64,000 bases of DNA, taken from contig NZ_FNSY01000001.1 in NCBI RefSeq assembly GCF_900105515.1, forward strand, positions 3,100,001 to 3,164,000, read 5' to 3'. Both the position numbers and the translations under genes were made by a program. This document shows positions 34,496-43,354 of the stretch, piece by piece. The stretch is from Streptomyces sp. 2131.1 (lineage in GTDB: Bacteria; Actinomycetota; Actinomycetes; Streptomycetales; Streptomycetaceae). The notes beneath the pieces are model-generated. The model worked only from the letters and a program-made list of their open reading frames with translations, was not told the origin of the DNA and made no database searches. The stretch's first letter is position 1; every line of letters begins with the position of its first letter.

Positions 34496-35404
34496 ATGTC
34501 GCGCACCGCAACCGAAATTGCCACCCAGCCCAGTTGCTGGCGGCGTGCCGCGCAGGCGGGCGCGGAGTTCGAGGGCCTGCCGAGACCGGGCGAACGCGTC
34601 GCCGTCACCGGCTGCGGCACCTCGTGGTTCATGGCCATCGCCTACGCGGCACTGCGGGAGGCCGCGGGCCAGGGCGAGACGAACGCGTACGCCTCATCGG
34701 AGTTCCCGGTGGGCCGCCCGTACGACCGGGTGGTGGCGATCACCCGGTCCGGTACGACGAGCGAGGTGCTGGCACTCCTGGGCGGGCTGCGCGGGAAGAC
34801 CGCCACCGTCGCGCTGACCGGCGATCCGAGGACACCGGTCATGGAGGCCGCCGACGCGGTCGCCGTGCTCGACTGGGCGGACGAGGAGTCGGTGGTCCAG
34901 ACCCGGTTCGCCACCACCGCGCTGGCCTTCCTGCGCGCGGGCCTGGAGGCGGCCGGCCCGCTTCCGGCGGGCGTGAAGACGGTCGCCGAGGCGGCGGTGG
35001 ACGCGGAGCTGGCGGTGACCGAGCCGCTGGACGAGGCGGTGGTCGCGGCCGAGCAGTGGACGTTCCTGGGGCGCGGCTGGACCTACGGGCTGGCCCAGGA
35101 GGCCGGGCTGAAGATGCGCGAGGCGGCGGGCGCCTGGACCGAGTCGTACCCGGCGATGGAGTACCGCCACGGCCCGATCGCGATCACCGGGCCGAACCGG
35201 GTCGCCTGGGTCTTCGGCGCCCTGCCCGAGGGGCTGGCCGGCGAGGTGGCGGCCGTCGGCGGGACGCTGGTCGCGCACCGCTCGGCGGACCCGATGGCCG
35301 ACCTGATCCGCGCGCAGCGGCTCGCGGTGGTGCTGGCCGAGTCCAAGGGGTACGACCCGGACCACCCCCGCAACCTCTCGCGCAGCGTGATCCTGCCGGA
35401 GTAG
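34496..35404 (+). CDS. SIS-domain amino-sugar phosphate deaminase/isomerase (AgaS/NagB-II-like)
   Basis: A 302-residue protein with two SIS domains: AVTGCGTSWFMAIAYAALRE with ITRSGTTSEVLALLGGL, and FLGRGWTYGLAQEAGLKMRE with the YPAMEYRHGP signature. Members convert glucosamine- or galactosamine-6-phosphate to the ketose-phosphate, or form part of glutamine-type synthases; no glutaminase domain is present, favouring deamination or isomerisation. AAGGAG precedes the ATG. A dre site lies upstream, and nagK-nagA follow. Confidence 0.8.
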   Translation: MSRTATEIATQPSCWRRAAQAGAEFEGLPRPGERVAVTGCGTSWFMAIAYAALREAAGQGETNAYASSEFPVGRPYDRVVAITRSGTTSEVLALLGGLRGKTATVALTGDPRTPVMEAADAVAVLDWADEESVVQTRFATTALAFLRAGLEAAGPLPAGVKTVAEAAVDAELAVTEPLDEAVVAAEQWTFLGRGWTYGLAQEAGLKMREAAGAWTESYPAMEYRHGPIAITGPNRVAWVFGALPEGLAGEVAAVGGTLVAHRSADPMADLIRAQRLAVVLAESKGYDPDHPRNLSRSVILPE

Positions 35405-35505
35405 GGCCGCCGGAGCAGACCCGCCGGGGGACGGTTCTCGACAATCCGGGACCGTTCCCCGTAACCGGTACCGGGATTTTGTATGGATGCGCAACAAACA
35501 GCGAT

Positions 35506-35521
35506 AGTGGACTAGACCTTT
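35506..35521. promoter_or_regulatory. DasR-like dre site 3 (nagKA)
   Basis: AGTGGACTAGACCTTT matches 12 of 16 dre positions and lies only 28 bp before the NagK start. DasR control of nagKA by a promoter-proximal dre is established in streptomycetes, which supports this call. Confidence 0.8.
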
Positions 35522-35548
35522 TGGGTCCCTCGGGCGAAACTGTTTCCC

Positions 35549-36481
35549 GTGAAACACGTCATCGCCCTCGATGTGGGCGGCACCGGAATGAAGGCCGCAC
35601 TGGTCGGGGCCGACGGCGCCCTGCTCCACGAGGCACGGCGCGCGACCGGCAGGGAGCGCGGCCCCGAAGCCGTCGTGGAGTCGATCCTGACCTTCGCCGC
35701 CGACCTGCGCGCGTACGGCGAGGAGCACTTCGGCGAGAGCGCCGTCGCGGCCGGAGTCGCGGTGCCCGGCATCGTCGATGCCGACAAGGGGATCGCCGTC
35801 TACGCGGCGAACCTGGGCTGGCGCGACGTACCCATGCGGCAGCTGCTCGGCGAACGCCTCGGCGGCGTGCCCGTGGCGCTCGGCCACGACGTCCGCACCG
35901 GCGGCCTCGCCGAGGGCCGGATCGGCGCGGGCAAGGGCGCCGACCGCTTTCTCTTCATCCCGCTCGGCACCGGCATCGCCGGAGCCATCGGCATCGCCGG
36001 AGCCATCGAGGAGGGCGCCCACGGCTACGCGGGCGAGATCGGGCACATCGTCATCCGCCCGGACGGCCCCGACTGCGGCTGCGGCCAGCGCGGCTGCCTG
36101 GAGACCCTGGCCTCCGCCTCAGCCGTCAGCCGCGCCTGGGCCGCCGCTTCGGGCGCCCCGGACGCGGACGCCGCCGACTGCGCCAAGGCCGTCGAATCGG
36201 GCGACCCGAAGGCGATCGAGGTCTGGCAGAACGCCGTGGACGCGCTCGCCGCCGGGCTCGTCACCGCGCTCACCCTGCTGGACCCGCGCACGCTCATCAT
36301 CGGTGGCGGGCTCGCCGAGGCCGGGGAAACCTTGTTCACACCACTCCGTGCGGCCGTCGAGGAACGCGTCACGTTCCAGAAGCTGCCCCACATCGTCCCG
36401 GCGGCCCTCGGGGACACCGCCGGATGCCTGGGCGCAGGGCTGCTCGCCTGGGATCTACTCTCCACGGAGGTATCCGCCTGA
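35549..36481 (+). CDS. nagK: ROK-family N-acetylglucosamine kinase
   Basis: A 310-residue sugar kinase. The phosphate-binding motif is ALDVGGTGMKAALVG, the ROK signature follows GTGIAGAI, and the zinc site is CGCGQRGCLE. It phosphorylates free GlcNAc (or a related amino sugar) released from chitin or peptidoglycan. GTG is the likely start; the ribosome-binding site is weak. Its stop overlaps the nagA start by one base. The dre site before it indicates DasR repression relieved by amino-sugar phosphates. Confidence 0.88.
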   Translation: MKHVIALDVGGTGMKAALVGADGALLHEARRATGRERGPEAVVESILTFAADLRAYGEEHFGESAVAAGVAVPGIVDADKGIAVYAANLGWRDVPMRQLLGERLGGVPVALGHDVRTGGLAEGRIGAGKGADRFLFIPLGTGIAGAIGIAGAIEEGAHGYAGEIGHIVIRPDGPDCGCGQRGCLETLASASAVSRAWAAASGAPDADAADCAKAVESGDPKAIEVWQNAVDALAAGLVTALTLLDPRTLIIGGGLAEAGETLFTPLRAAVEERVTFQKLPHIVPAALGDTAGCLGAGLLAWDLLSTEVSA

Positions 36482-37641
36482 TGGCCGGACGCGCAGACAG
36501 CACCGTTCTCGCAGGGGCCCGGGTGGTACTGCCCACCGGCACCGTCGAGGACGGCCGGGTGACCGTCGAGGGCACCCGCATCGCCGGCGACGGGGCCGGG
36601 AACGCCCCGGTCGTGGACCTCTCCGGCCACTGGATCGTCCCCGGCTTCGTGGACATGCACAACCACGGCGGCGGCGGCGCGTCCTTCACCTCCGGCACCG
36701 TCGACGAGGTCCTCACCGGCATCCGCACCCACCGCGAGCACGGCACCACCACCCTGGTCGCCTCCACGGTCACCGGCGAGATGGACTTCCTCGCCGAGCG
36801 CGCCGGCATCCTCTCCGAGCTCGTCGAACAGGGCGACCTCGCCGGCATCCACTTCGAGGGCCCCTTCATCTCCCCCTGCCGCAAGGGCGCCCACAGCGAG
36901 GCCCTGCTGCGCCACCCGGACCCGGCCGAGGTCCGCAAGCTGATGGACGCGGCGCGCGGCACCGCGAAGATGTTCACCCTCGCCACCGAGCTGCCCGGCG
37001 GCATCGACTCCGTACGGCTGCTCGCCGAGCACGGCGTCATCGCGGCCATCGGCCACACCGACGCCACGTACGAGCAGACCGTCGAGGCGATCGACGCCGG
37101 TGCCACCGTCGCCACGCACCTCTACAACGCGATGCCGGCCATCGGCCACCGCGCGCCCGGCCCGATCGCCGCCCTCCTGGAGGACGAGCGCGTCACCGTC
37201 GAGCTGATCAACGACGGCACGCACCTGCACCCGGCCGCCCTCGAACTGGCCTACCACCACGCCGGCGCCGACCGCGTCGCCCTGATCACCGACGCCATGG
37301 ACGCGGCCGGCTTCGGCGACGGCCGCTACCAGCTCGGCCCGCTCGCCGTGAACGTCGAGAACGGCGTCGCACGCCTCGTCGAGGGCAACTCCATCGCGGG
37401 CTCCACGCTCACCCTGGACACCGCTTTCCACCGCGCCGTGACCATCGACCGCATCCCCATCGAGGACGTGGTCCGCTCCATCTCCGCCAACCCGGCCCGC
37501 CTCCTCGGCGTGGACGACCGGGTCGGCTCGCTGGAGCCCGGCAAGGACGCCGACCTGGTCGTCCTCGACGCGGACTTCCGGCTCAAGGGCGTCATGCGCA
37601 AGGGCGAGTGGATCGTCCGGCCCGAGGCCGCGGCCGACTGA
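36481..37641 (+). CDS. nagA: N-acetylglucosamine-6-phosphate deacetylase
   Basis: A 386-residue amidohydrolase that removes acetate from GlcNAc-6-phosphate. Metal and substrate motifs are FVDMHNHGGGG, GIHFEGPFISP, AAIGHTDATYEQ, THLYNAMPAI and LITDAMDAAG with the catalytic aspartate. GGAGG precedes the ATG, which shares a base with the nagK stop. The product, glucosamine-6-phosphate, is the signal that releases DasR, so the enzyme links nutrition and development. Confidence 0.94.
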   Translation: MAGRADSTVLAGARVVLPTGTVEDGRVTVEGTRIAGDGAGNAPVVDLSGHWIVPGFVDMHNHGGGGASFTSGTVDEVLTGIRTHREHGTTTLVASTVTGEMDFLAERAGILSELVEQGDLAGIHFEGPFISPCRKGAHSEALLRHPDPAEVRKLMDAARGTAKMFTLATELPGGIDSVRLLAEHGVIAAIGHTDATYEQTVEAIDAGATVATHLYNAMPAIGHRAPGPIAALLEDERVTVELINDGTHLHPAALELAYHHAGADRVALITDAMDAAGFGDGRYQLGPLAVNVENGVARLVEGNSIAGSTLTLDTAFHRAVTIDRIPIEDVVRSISANPARLLGVDDRVGSLEPGKDADLVVLDADFRLKGVMRKGEWIVRPEAAAD

Positions 37642-37673
37642 GGCTCCGCGCGGCGGCAACGTAACGAAGAGAC

Positions 37674-37705
37674 GGCGGTTGGCCCCGGGGTCTGGGCCGA
37701 CCGCC
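37674..37705 (+). terminator. nagKA terminator
   Basis: GGCGGTTGGCCC pairs with GGGCCGACCGCC (one G-U pair) around an eight-base loop and is followed by CCCTCTTT, 32 bp after nagA. Confidence 0.7.
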
Positions 37706-37802
37706 CCCTCTTTGGCATGATCGCCTGGGAAACCAGCACGGAAAGCGCGTTCCGGCAAGGAATCAGCGCTCAGCACGGATCGAAAGCGAAGGGGCGGCCG
37801 CG

Positions 37803-38747
37803 GTGATCCTCACGGTCACGCTGAACACGGCACTCGACCTGACGTACGGCGTCCCCGCCCTCGTACCGCACTCCAGCCATCGGGTCACCGATCTCTCCGA
37901 GCGCCCCGGCGGCAAGGGCCTCAACGTCGCCCGCGTCCTCACCGCCCTCGGCCACGACACCGTCGTCACCGGCTTCGCCGGCGGCGCCACCGGGGCCGTC
38001 CTGCGCGACCTGCTCGCCGCGCTGCCCCGGCAGAAGGGCGCCCTCACCGACGCGCTCGTCCCCGTCGCCGGCGACACCCGCCGCACCCTCGCGGTCGTCG
38101 ACGCGGCCACCGGCGACACCACCCAGTTCAACGAACCCGGACCGCACGTCGGCGCCGACGAGTGGAACGCCTTCCTCGACGCGTACGCCGGCCTGCTGGA
38201 GACCGCCGACGCCGTCGCCCTGTGCGGCAGCCTCCCGCCCGGCATCCACGTCGGCGCGTACGGCGAACTCGTCCGGCTCGCCCGCACCGCCGGCGTCCCC
38301 GTCCTCCTGGACACCAGCGGCGAACCGCTGCGCCGGGGCATCGCCGCCCGCCCCGACCTGATCAAGCCGAACGCCGACGAGCTCGCCCAGCTCACCGGCT
38401 CCCGCGAGCCCCTGCGCGCCACCCGCGACGCCCGCCGCCGCGGCGCCCACGGCGTCATCGCCTCGCTCGGCCCGGACGGCATGCTCGCCGTCACCCCGGA
38501 CGGCATCTGGCAGGCCTCGCCGCCCGCCGCCGTCAAGGGCAACCCGACCGGAGCGGGCGACTCGGCGGTGGCCGGCCTGATCTCCGGGCTCGTGGAGTCC
38601 CTGAGCTGGCCGGACCGGCTGCGCCGGGCGGTGGCACTGTCGACGGCGACCGTGCTGGCCCCCACCGCGGGCGACTTCGACCGCACGGCGTACGAGGAGC
38701 TGCTGCCGCGCGTGGCCGTCGAGGAACAAGGACCAGGAGCGGCCTGA
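37803..38747 (+). CDS. PfkB-family 1-phosphofructokinase / tagatose-6-phosphate kinase
   Basis: A 314-residue sugar-phosphate kinase. It has ERPGGKGLNVARVLTALG (substrate loop), TQFNEPGP and the C-terminal anion-hole motif VKGNPTGAGDSAVAGL with the catalytic aspartate. The family includes FruK, LacC and AgaZ-type enzymes acting on fructose-1-phosphate or tagatose-6-phosphate. An amino-sugar operon lies upstream and a class II aldolase follows 90 bp later, which favours tagatose-6-phosphate here; fructose-1-phosphate is the alternative. GTG start, with AAGGGG upstream. Confidence 0.85.
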   Translation: MILTVTLNTALDLTYGVPALVPHSSHRVTDLSERPGGKGLNVARVLTALGHDTVVTGFAGGATGAVLRDLLAALPRQKGALTDALVPVAGDTRRTLAVVDAATGDTTQFNEPGPHVGADEWNAFLDAYAGLLETADAVALCGSLPPGIHVGAYGELVRLARTAGVPVLLDTSGEPLRRGIAARPDLIKPNADELAQLTGSREPLRATRDARRRGAHGVIASLGPDGMLAVTPDGIWQASPPAAVKGNPTGAGDSAVAGLISGLVESLSWPDRLRRAVALSTATVLAPTAGDFDRTAYEELLPRVAVEEQGPGAA

Positions 38748-38837
38748 GGGCCGCACCCGCAAGGGGACGGCCCGCACGCCGCCCCCGCCCCGCACCGGGC
38801 CCGCCCGCCGGACCCGGGGAAACAACAGAGGTCAGCA

Positions 38838-39689
38838 ATGCCGCTCGTCAGCACCGGTGAACTCGTCTCCGCGGCCCAGGCCCGAGGGCGCGGGATCGCC
38901 GCCTTCAACGTCATCACGCTGGAACACGCGGAGGCCATCGCCACCGGCGCCGAACGCGCCGGCGCCCCCGCCATCCTCCAGATCTCCGAGAACGCCGTGA
39001 AGTTCCACGGCGGCCGGCTCACCGCCATCGCCGCCGCGGCCGCCGCCGTCGCCCGCACGTCCAACGCCCCGCTCGCCCTGCACCTCGACCACGTCGAGTC
39101 CGTGGACCTGCTCCACCGGGCCCACGACGAAGGCTTCGGCTCCGTCATGTTCGACGCCTCCAAGCTCACGTACGAGGACAACGTCCGGGCCACCGCCGAG
39201 GCCGTCGCCTGGGGTCACGAGCGCGGCATCTGGATCGAGGCCGAACTCGGCAAGGTCGGCGGCAAGGAGGGCGAGGCCCCGCTCGACGCCCACGCCCCCG
39301 GCGTCCGCACCGACCCGGACGAGGCCGCCGCGTACGTCGCCGCCACCGGTGTGGACGCCCTCGCCGTCGCCGTCGGCTCCTCGCACGCCATGACCGAGCG
39401 CACCGCCGCCCTCGACCACGCTCTGATCGGCCGGCTGCGCGACGCCGTCCCCGTCCCGCTCGTCCTGCACGGCTCCAGCGGTGTCCCGGACGAGGAGATC
39501 CGCCAGGCCGTCGCCGCCTCCGGCATGGTCAAGATCAACGTCGGCACCGCCCTGAACACCGCGTTCACCGGAGCCGTCCGCGCCCACCTCGCCGAAAACA
39601 CCACGGGCGTCGACCCCCGCAAGTACATCGCCCCCGGCCGCGAGGCCATGGCCGCCACGGTGGCCGGCTTCCTCGCCCTGATGGGCTGA
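38838..39689 (+). CDS. Class II ketose-bisphosphate aldolase (KbaY/GatY-like)
   Basis: A 283-residue zinc-dependent aldolase. LALHLDHVESVDLL carries the zinc and catalytic residues, EAELGKVGGKEGEAPL is the second zinc block, and LVLHGSSGVPDEEI and VKINVGT bind substrate phosphate. It is shorter than class IIA glycolytic FbaA (about 340 residues) and fits the class IIB tagatose-bisphosphate group. It probably cleaves the product of the kinase just upstream to DHAP and glyceraldehyde-3-phosphate. Ends at a strong bidirectional terminator. Confidence 0.87.
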   Translation: MPLVSTGELVSAAQARGRGIAAFNVITLEHAEAIATGAERAGAPAILQISENAVKFHGGRLTAIAAAAAAVARTSNAPLALHLDHVESVDLLHRAHDEGFGSVMFDASKLTYEDNVRATAEAVAWGHERGIWIEAELGKVGGKEGEAPLDAHAPGVRTDPDEAAAYVAATGVDALAVAVGSSHAMTERTAALDHALIGRLRDAVPVPLVLHGSSGVPDEEIRQAVAASGMVKINVGTALNTAFTGAVRAHLAENTTGVDPRKYIAPGREAMAATVAGFLALMG

Positions 39690-39709
39690 GCGCACCCGGG
39701 AAACGCACC

Positions 39710-39737
39710 GGCCCCCTCGCCCGTAGGCGAGGGGGCC
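39710..39737. terminator. Bidirectional terminator
   Basis: A perfect 12-bp stem (GGCCCCCTCGCC and complement) with loop CGTA lies between the convergent aldolase and CBM-like genes. Confidence 0.88.
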
Positions 39738-39756
39738 GCAATGCGTGAGGCGCCGG

Positions 39757-40749
39757 TCAGCGGGTCTGGTGACCGGCCTTCAGCGACAGCTGGTCCAAAT
39801 TGGCGTCGCACTGATCGCCCTCGTTGCACGAGATCTTCAGCGTGTTCGCGCCCTTGACGAGGTTGACGTAGGCGTACGTCGTCGTCCAGCCCTTCTCCAG
39901 ATCGCCCTCGGGGGCCTTCGCGAAGTTGTTCATGTTGATGTCGCGCGGGTCCTCGGAGTTGACCGTCAGGGACGTCTTCGCGTCCTTGCCCGGCACGCCG
40001 TACGTCACGAACAGCGTGTACTCGCCGTCCTCCGGCACCTCCACCGACCAGGTCGCCGAACGGCCCACCTCGTTGAGGTTGATGTACTGCCCGTTCGCGC
40101 TCTTGGCGCCCTTCACGGAGTTGTCCAGCTGCGCCGTCCCGCCCAGCTGGAGCGAGGCCGCGTCCTGCTTCGGCAGCTCCACCGGGGGCGAGGAGGACGG
40201 AGACTTCTCCGGGGTCGGGGACTCCTCGACCTTCGAGCCGGGCCCCTCCGAGGACGTCGCCTCGGCCTTCTTGTCCTTGTCGCCGTCATCCGTCAGCAGC
40301 GCCGCGCCGATGCCGATGAGCACCACCGCGACCACCGCGACCGCGGCGATCAGCAGGCCCTTGGTGTTCGGACCGCCCCGGCCGGAACCGCCCGCACCGC
40401 CGCGCACACCCTGCTGCGGCACCTGCGAGGTGGCCGCGCCGCCGGGATACGTCTCCGGGGCGGCGTACTGCGGGCTGGGCTGACCGTACTGGCCGCCCTG
40501 CTGGCCCTGGGGCGCCTGCGGCGGGTACCCGTACGCCTGCTGCTGCGGCACCTGCTGCCCGTACTGGCGCTCGCCGACGGTCCGCACCTGGTTGTACGAG
40601 GTCCGGGGCACACCCGGCTGGGAGGCGGGTCCCGGGTAGCCGTAGCCGCCCTGTCCCGGCGGCTGCGCACCGGCCGCCTGCCCGTCCGCGTAGAGGTAGC
40701 CGAACGGATCGTCGTCCTCGGGTGTGCTCGCGCCGTTGTTCCCGGCCAT
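39757..40749 (-). CDS. Single-span membrane protein with external CBM35-like domain
   Basis: A 330-residue protein. The cytosolic N-terminus is Pro/Gln/Gly/Tyr-rich (about 125 residues). One membrane segment (GLLIAAVAVVAVVLIGIGAA) is followed by a Ser/Pro/Lys linker and a C-terminal beta-sandwich with SLQLGGTAQ, YINLNEVGRSATWSVEV and NTLKISCNEGDQCDANLDQL, the pattern of CBM35/CBM6 modules. It may sense or bind extracellular glycans. The disordered head resembles other actinobacterial membrane proteins with condensate-like tails. The ATG at 40749 is chosen. Confidence 0.75.
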   Translation of the reverse strand: MAGNNGASTPEDDDPFGYLYADGQAAGAQPPGQGGYGYPGPASQPGVPRTSYNQVRTVGERQYGQQVPQQQAYGYPPQAPQGQQGGQYGQPSPQYAAPETYPGGAATSQVPQQGVRGGAGGSGRGGPNTKGLLIAAVAVVAVVLIGIGAALLTDDGDKDKKAEATSSEGPGSKVEESPTPEKSPSSSPPVELPKQDAASLQLGGTAQLDNSVKGAKSANGQYINLNEVGRSATWSVEVPEDGEYTLFVTYGVPGKDAKTSLTVNSEDPRDINMNNFAKAPEGDLEKGWTTTYAYVNLVKGANTLKISCNEGDQCDANLDQLSLKAGHQTR

Positions 40750-40848
40750 CCCTGGGTCACTCCTCACCATGTCGCCGGCCGTCGCCGAATAGCGCCGGCC
40801 GTCGCCGACCGGCCGAGCCTACCTCGAATGGACGATGTCAAGAATTGA

Positions 40849-40882
40849 CGCGGCCCCGGGCGGGAACCCGGACGGGGCCGCG
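40849..40882 (-). terminator. cdgB terminator
   Basis: CGCGGCCCCG and CGGGGCCGCG form a 10-bp stem with a 14-base loop, 10 bp after the leftward cdgB stop. Confidence 0.7.
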
Positions 40883-40892
40883 CGGAGGAACG

Positions 40893-42518
40893 TCAGCCGG
40901 CCCTGCGGTGAACCTTCGACCGCGACCGCTTCTCGATGTACATCCGCTGGTCGGCGGAGCGCAGCACCTCTTCCGCGGTCATCCCGCACGCCGCCCAGCC
41001 GATCCCGAAACTCGCCCCGACCCGCACCGCGCGCCCATCCACCCGGATCGGCGGAATGATGGCGTTCCGCAGGCGAACGGCCAGGTCAGCCGCGTCCGCC
41101 GCGCCCAGCCCGTCCGCGAGGACGACGAATTCGTCACCCCCGAGCCGGGCGACGGTGTCCCCGTCCCGCACACACGTGGTGAGCCGGCGCGCCACCTCGA
41201 TGAGAACCGCGTCACCCGTGTGGTGCCCGAAGCGGTCGTTGATCGACTTGAAGCCGTCCAGGTCGCAGAAGAGGACCGCCAGCCCCTTCGCCCCGTCGTC
41301 CCGCGATGTGTCCGGCGCCACGGCGTGCACATGGTGGTCGAACGGGTGGGCGCCCGGGTCCGGCAGGTAGTGCCCCCGGGTGTCGTCCCCGTACGCCGCG
41401 TCCAGCGCCTCCACGTCCGTGGTCGCCGCCGCGTCCGGCCGGGCGCACAGCCGGGCGCCGAGGCGGGCCCGCAGCTCCGCGCTGTTGGGCAGCCCGGTGA
41501 GCGCGTCGTGCGAGGCGCGGTGCGCGAGGTTCAGCTCGTGGCGCTTGCGCTCCTCGATGTCCTCGACGTGTGTCAGCAGGAACCGCGGCCCGTCCGCGGT
41601 GTCCGCGACGACGGAGTTGCGCAGCGACACCCACAGGTACGAGCCGTCCCGGCGGCCCAGGCGCAGCTCGGCCCGGCCGCCCTCGGCGGAGGTACGGAGC
41701 AGGGTGCCGATGTCCTCGGGGTGGACCAGGTCCGCGAAGGAGTAGCGGCGCAGCACCGAGGCGGGGCGGCCGAGCAGCCGGCACAGCGCGTCGTTGGTCC
41801 GCAGCAGCCGCCCCTGCTGGTCGCCGCCCAGCTCGGCGATGGCCATGCCGCTGGGGGCGTACTCGAAGGCCTGGCGGAAGGATTCCTCACTGGCCCGGAG
41901 CGCCTGCTGCTCGCGCTCGAGCCGGACCAGGGCCCGCTGCATGTTGGCCCGGAGCCTGGCGTTGCTGATCGCGATGGCGGACTGCGAGGCGTACATGTGG
42001 AGCGCCTCGCGGCCCCAGGCGCCCGGGCGGCGTCCGTTGCGCGGCCGGTCGACGGATATGACGCCCAGGAGGTCCGAGCCGCCGCCGGAGGCGTACATCG
42101 GGGCGTAGAGCCGGTCCTGCGGGTGCCACTCGTCCTCGAAGCGGGGCTCGGGGCCCTCGGTGTGCCACTGCGGTACGTCGTCGTCGAGGAGGACCCAGCC
42201 CTCGGTGTGCGGTATGAACCGCAGCCCGTCCCACGCCTGGCCCATGGCGAGCCGGCGCTCCCAGGACCCGCGGGAGCCGACCCGGCCGGTGATCAGGGCC
42301 TCGGCGGCGTGGTTCCCCGCCAAGGAGGCGACGACGAGATCGCCGTCGGGGCGGACGAGGTTGACGCAGGCGAGCTCGTACCCGAGGTTGGCGACGATCC
42401 CGTCGGCCACGGTCTGAAGGGTGTCGGCCAGGCTCCGTGCCGTGTTGAGGTCGGCGACGGCCTGGTGCAGCTGCCGCATCGTCGCGAGACGGACGTAGGG
42501 CTCCGACTCGGCGTCCAT
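40893..42518 (-). CDS. cdgB: GAF-PAS-GGDEF diguanylate cyclase
   Basis: A 541-residue c-di-GMP synthase. A GAF domain (about residues 35-190) is followed by a PAS/PAC region (about 215-340, SFADLVHPEDIGTLL, GSYLWVSLRNSVV) and a GGDEF domain. The GGDEF domain has an intact active site, RLGGDEFVVLAD, preceded five residues earlier by the feedback I-site RDGD. A 60-residue His/Asp-rich insert interrupts the GGDEF domain. Architecture and position match streptomycete CdgB, a BldD target that delays sporulation. GGGGAG precedes the ATG. Confidence 0.9.
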   Translation of the reverse strand: MDAESEPYVRLATMRQLHQAVADLNTARSLADTLQTVADGIVANLGYELACVNLVRPDGDLVVASLAGNHAAEALITGRVGSRGSWERRLAMGQAWDGLRFIPHTEGWVLLDDDVPQWHTEGPEPRFEDEWHPQDRLYAPMYASGGGSDLLGVISVDRPRNGRRPGAWGREALHMYASQSAIAISNARLRANMQRALVRLEREQQALRASEESFRQAFEYAPSGMAIAELGGDQQGRLLRTNDALCRLLGRPASVLRRYSFADLVHPEDIGTLLRTSAEGGRAELRLGRRDGSYLWVSLRNSVVADTADGPRFLLTHVEDIEERKRHELNLAHRASHDALTGLPNSAELRARLGARLCARPDAAATTDVEALDAAYGDDTRGHYLPDPGAHPFDHHVHAVAPDTSRDDGAKGLAVLFCDLDGFKSINDRFGHHTGDAVLIEVARRLTTCVRDGDTVARLGGDEFVVLADGLGAADAADLAVRLRNAIIPPIRVDGRAVRVGASFGIGWAACGMTAEEVLRSADQRMYIEKRSRSKVHRRAG

Positions 42519-42559
42519 CGCTCGCACTCCCCGAGACCTCGACAGCACTCCAGAATTCA

Positions 42560-42670
42560 TATCGACGTACGTGACGTACTTACTGCAGTGTCACGGCAAC
42601 TGAATCACAGCGAGCTGTGCACCCGGTACACAGGGTCAACAAATATTGCACTCTGTGACTCAAGTCACAG
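42560..42670. promoter_or_regulatory. cdgB upstream region with nested palindromes
   Basis: CTGTGACTCAAGTCACAG (42652-42669) is a perfect palindrome, and TTACTGCAGTGTCA (around 42580) is a partial one. Both differ from the BldD box TNACNCWGNGTNA by a single inserted or missing base. They lie between the divergent cdgB and flavin reductase genes. BldD binding is plausible but not certain. Confidence 0.45.
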
Positions 42671-42776
42671 CCGAGCCGGGTGTGATCGGAGCAGGTCAGC
42701 GCGCCGGTGGTCCTAGGACCCGGCTGGTCCCCTGGCCCGATGCGGGGGCGCGGGGCGCGCGGCTAGCGTTCTCGGT

Positions 42777-43340
42777 GTGTTGCAGACGAAGCCCCCCACA
42801 CCACGTACCGAGCCCGTCCCCCATGCTGAGGGGGTGAGCAACGAAGAGTTCCGGGCCGCGCTGTCCCGGCTGGCGGCCGGCGTGGTTCTGGTCACGGCCC
42901 AGGAGCCGCCGCTCGACGAGGGCGGCCGCGGCGAGGACGTCGGGATGACCGCGACCGCCTTCATGTCGGTGTCCCTGGACCCGCCGCTGGTCATGGTGAG
43001 CCTGCGCAACGACTCCCGGATGGACGACCTGCTGGCGGAGCAGCCGCTGTGGGCGGTGTCCGTGCTGGCGGAGAGCCAGCGGCACATCGCCGGCCGGTTC
43101 GCCATGAAGGGCCGGATCAGCGACCGGCTGCTCTTCGAGGACATCCCGTACGTACGCGGCGAGGTCACCGGCGCCCCGCTGGCGGGCGGCGCGCTGGCGA
43201 CGCTGGAGTGCCGCACGGAGCAGCGGGTGGTCGCGGGGGACCACACGCTGGTGATCGGCCGGGTGCTGAGCGCCCACGTCCCGAGCGGGGAGGGCGGGCC
43301 GCTGACGTACTTCCGGGGGAAGTACCGGCAGCTGGGCTGA
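42777..43340 (+). CDS. Flavin reductase-like FMN-binding protein
   Basis: A 187-residue split-barrel protein: FRAALSRLAAGVVLVTAQ, GMTATAFMSVSLDPPLVMVS and FAMKGRISDRLLFEDIPY are the usual blocks of NAD(P)H:FMN reductases that supply reduced flavin to monooxygenases. TAGCGT lies seven bases before GTG 42777, so the transcript is probably leaderless; an inner GTG at 42834 is possible. It diverges from cdgB. The partner oxygenase is not in this window. Confidence 0.85.
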   Translation: MLQTKPPTPRTEPVPHAEGVSNEEFRAALSRLAAGVVLVTAQEPPLDEGGRGEDVGMTATAFMSVSLDPPLVMVSLRNDSRMDDLLAEQPLWAVSVLAESQRHIAGRFAMKGRISDRLLFEDIPYVRGEVTGAPLAGGALATLECRTEQRVVAGDHTLVIGRVLSAHVPSGEGGPLTYFRGKYRQLG

Positions 43341-43354
43341 GCGCCGGGACCGCT

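Noticed and set aside
35971..36010. 18-bp direct repeat inside nagK suggesting an insertion
   Set aside because: The repeated GIAGAI segment keeps the normal ROK length and alignment, so it looks like codon convergence rather than a duplication.
34315..37641. Apparent 1108-codon protein reading into nagA
   Set aside because: Upstream 700 codons are an out-of-frame reading of the SIS and nagK genes; nagA has its own start and ribosome-binding site at 36481.
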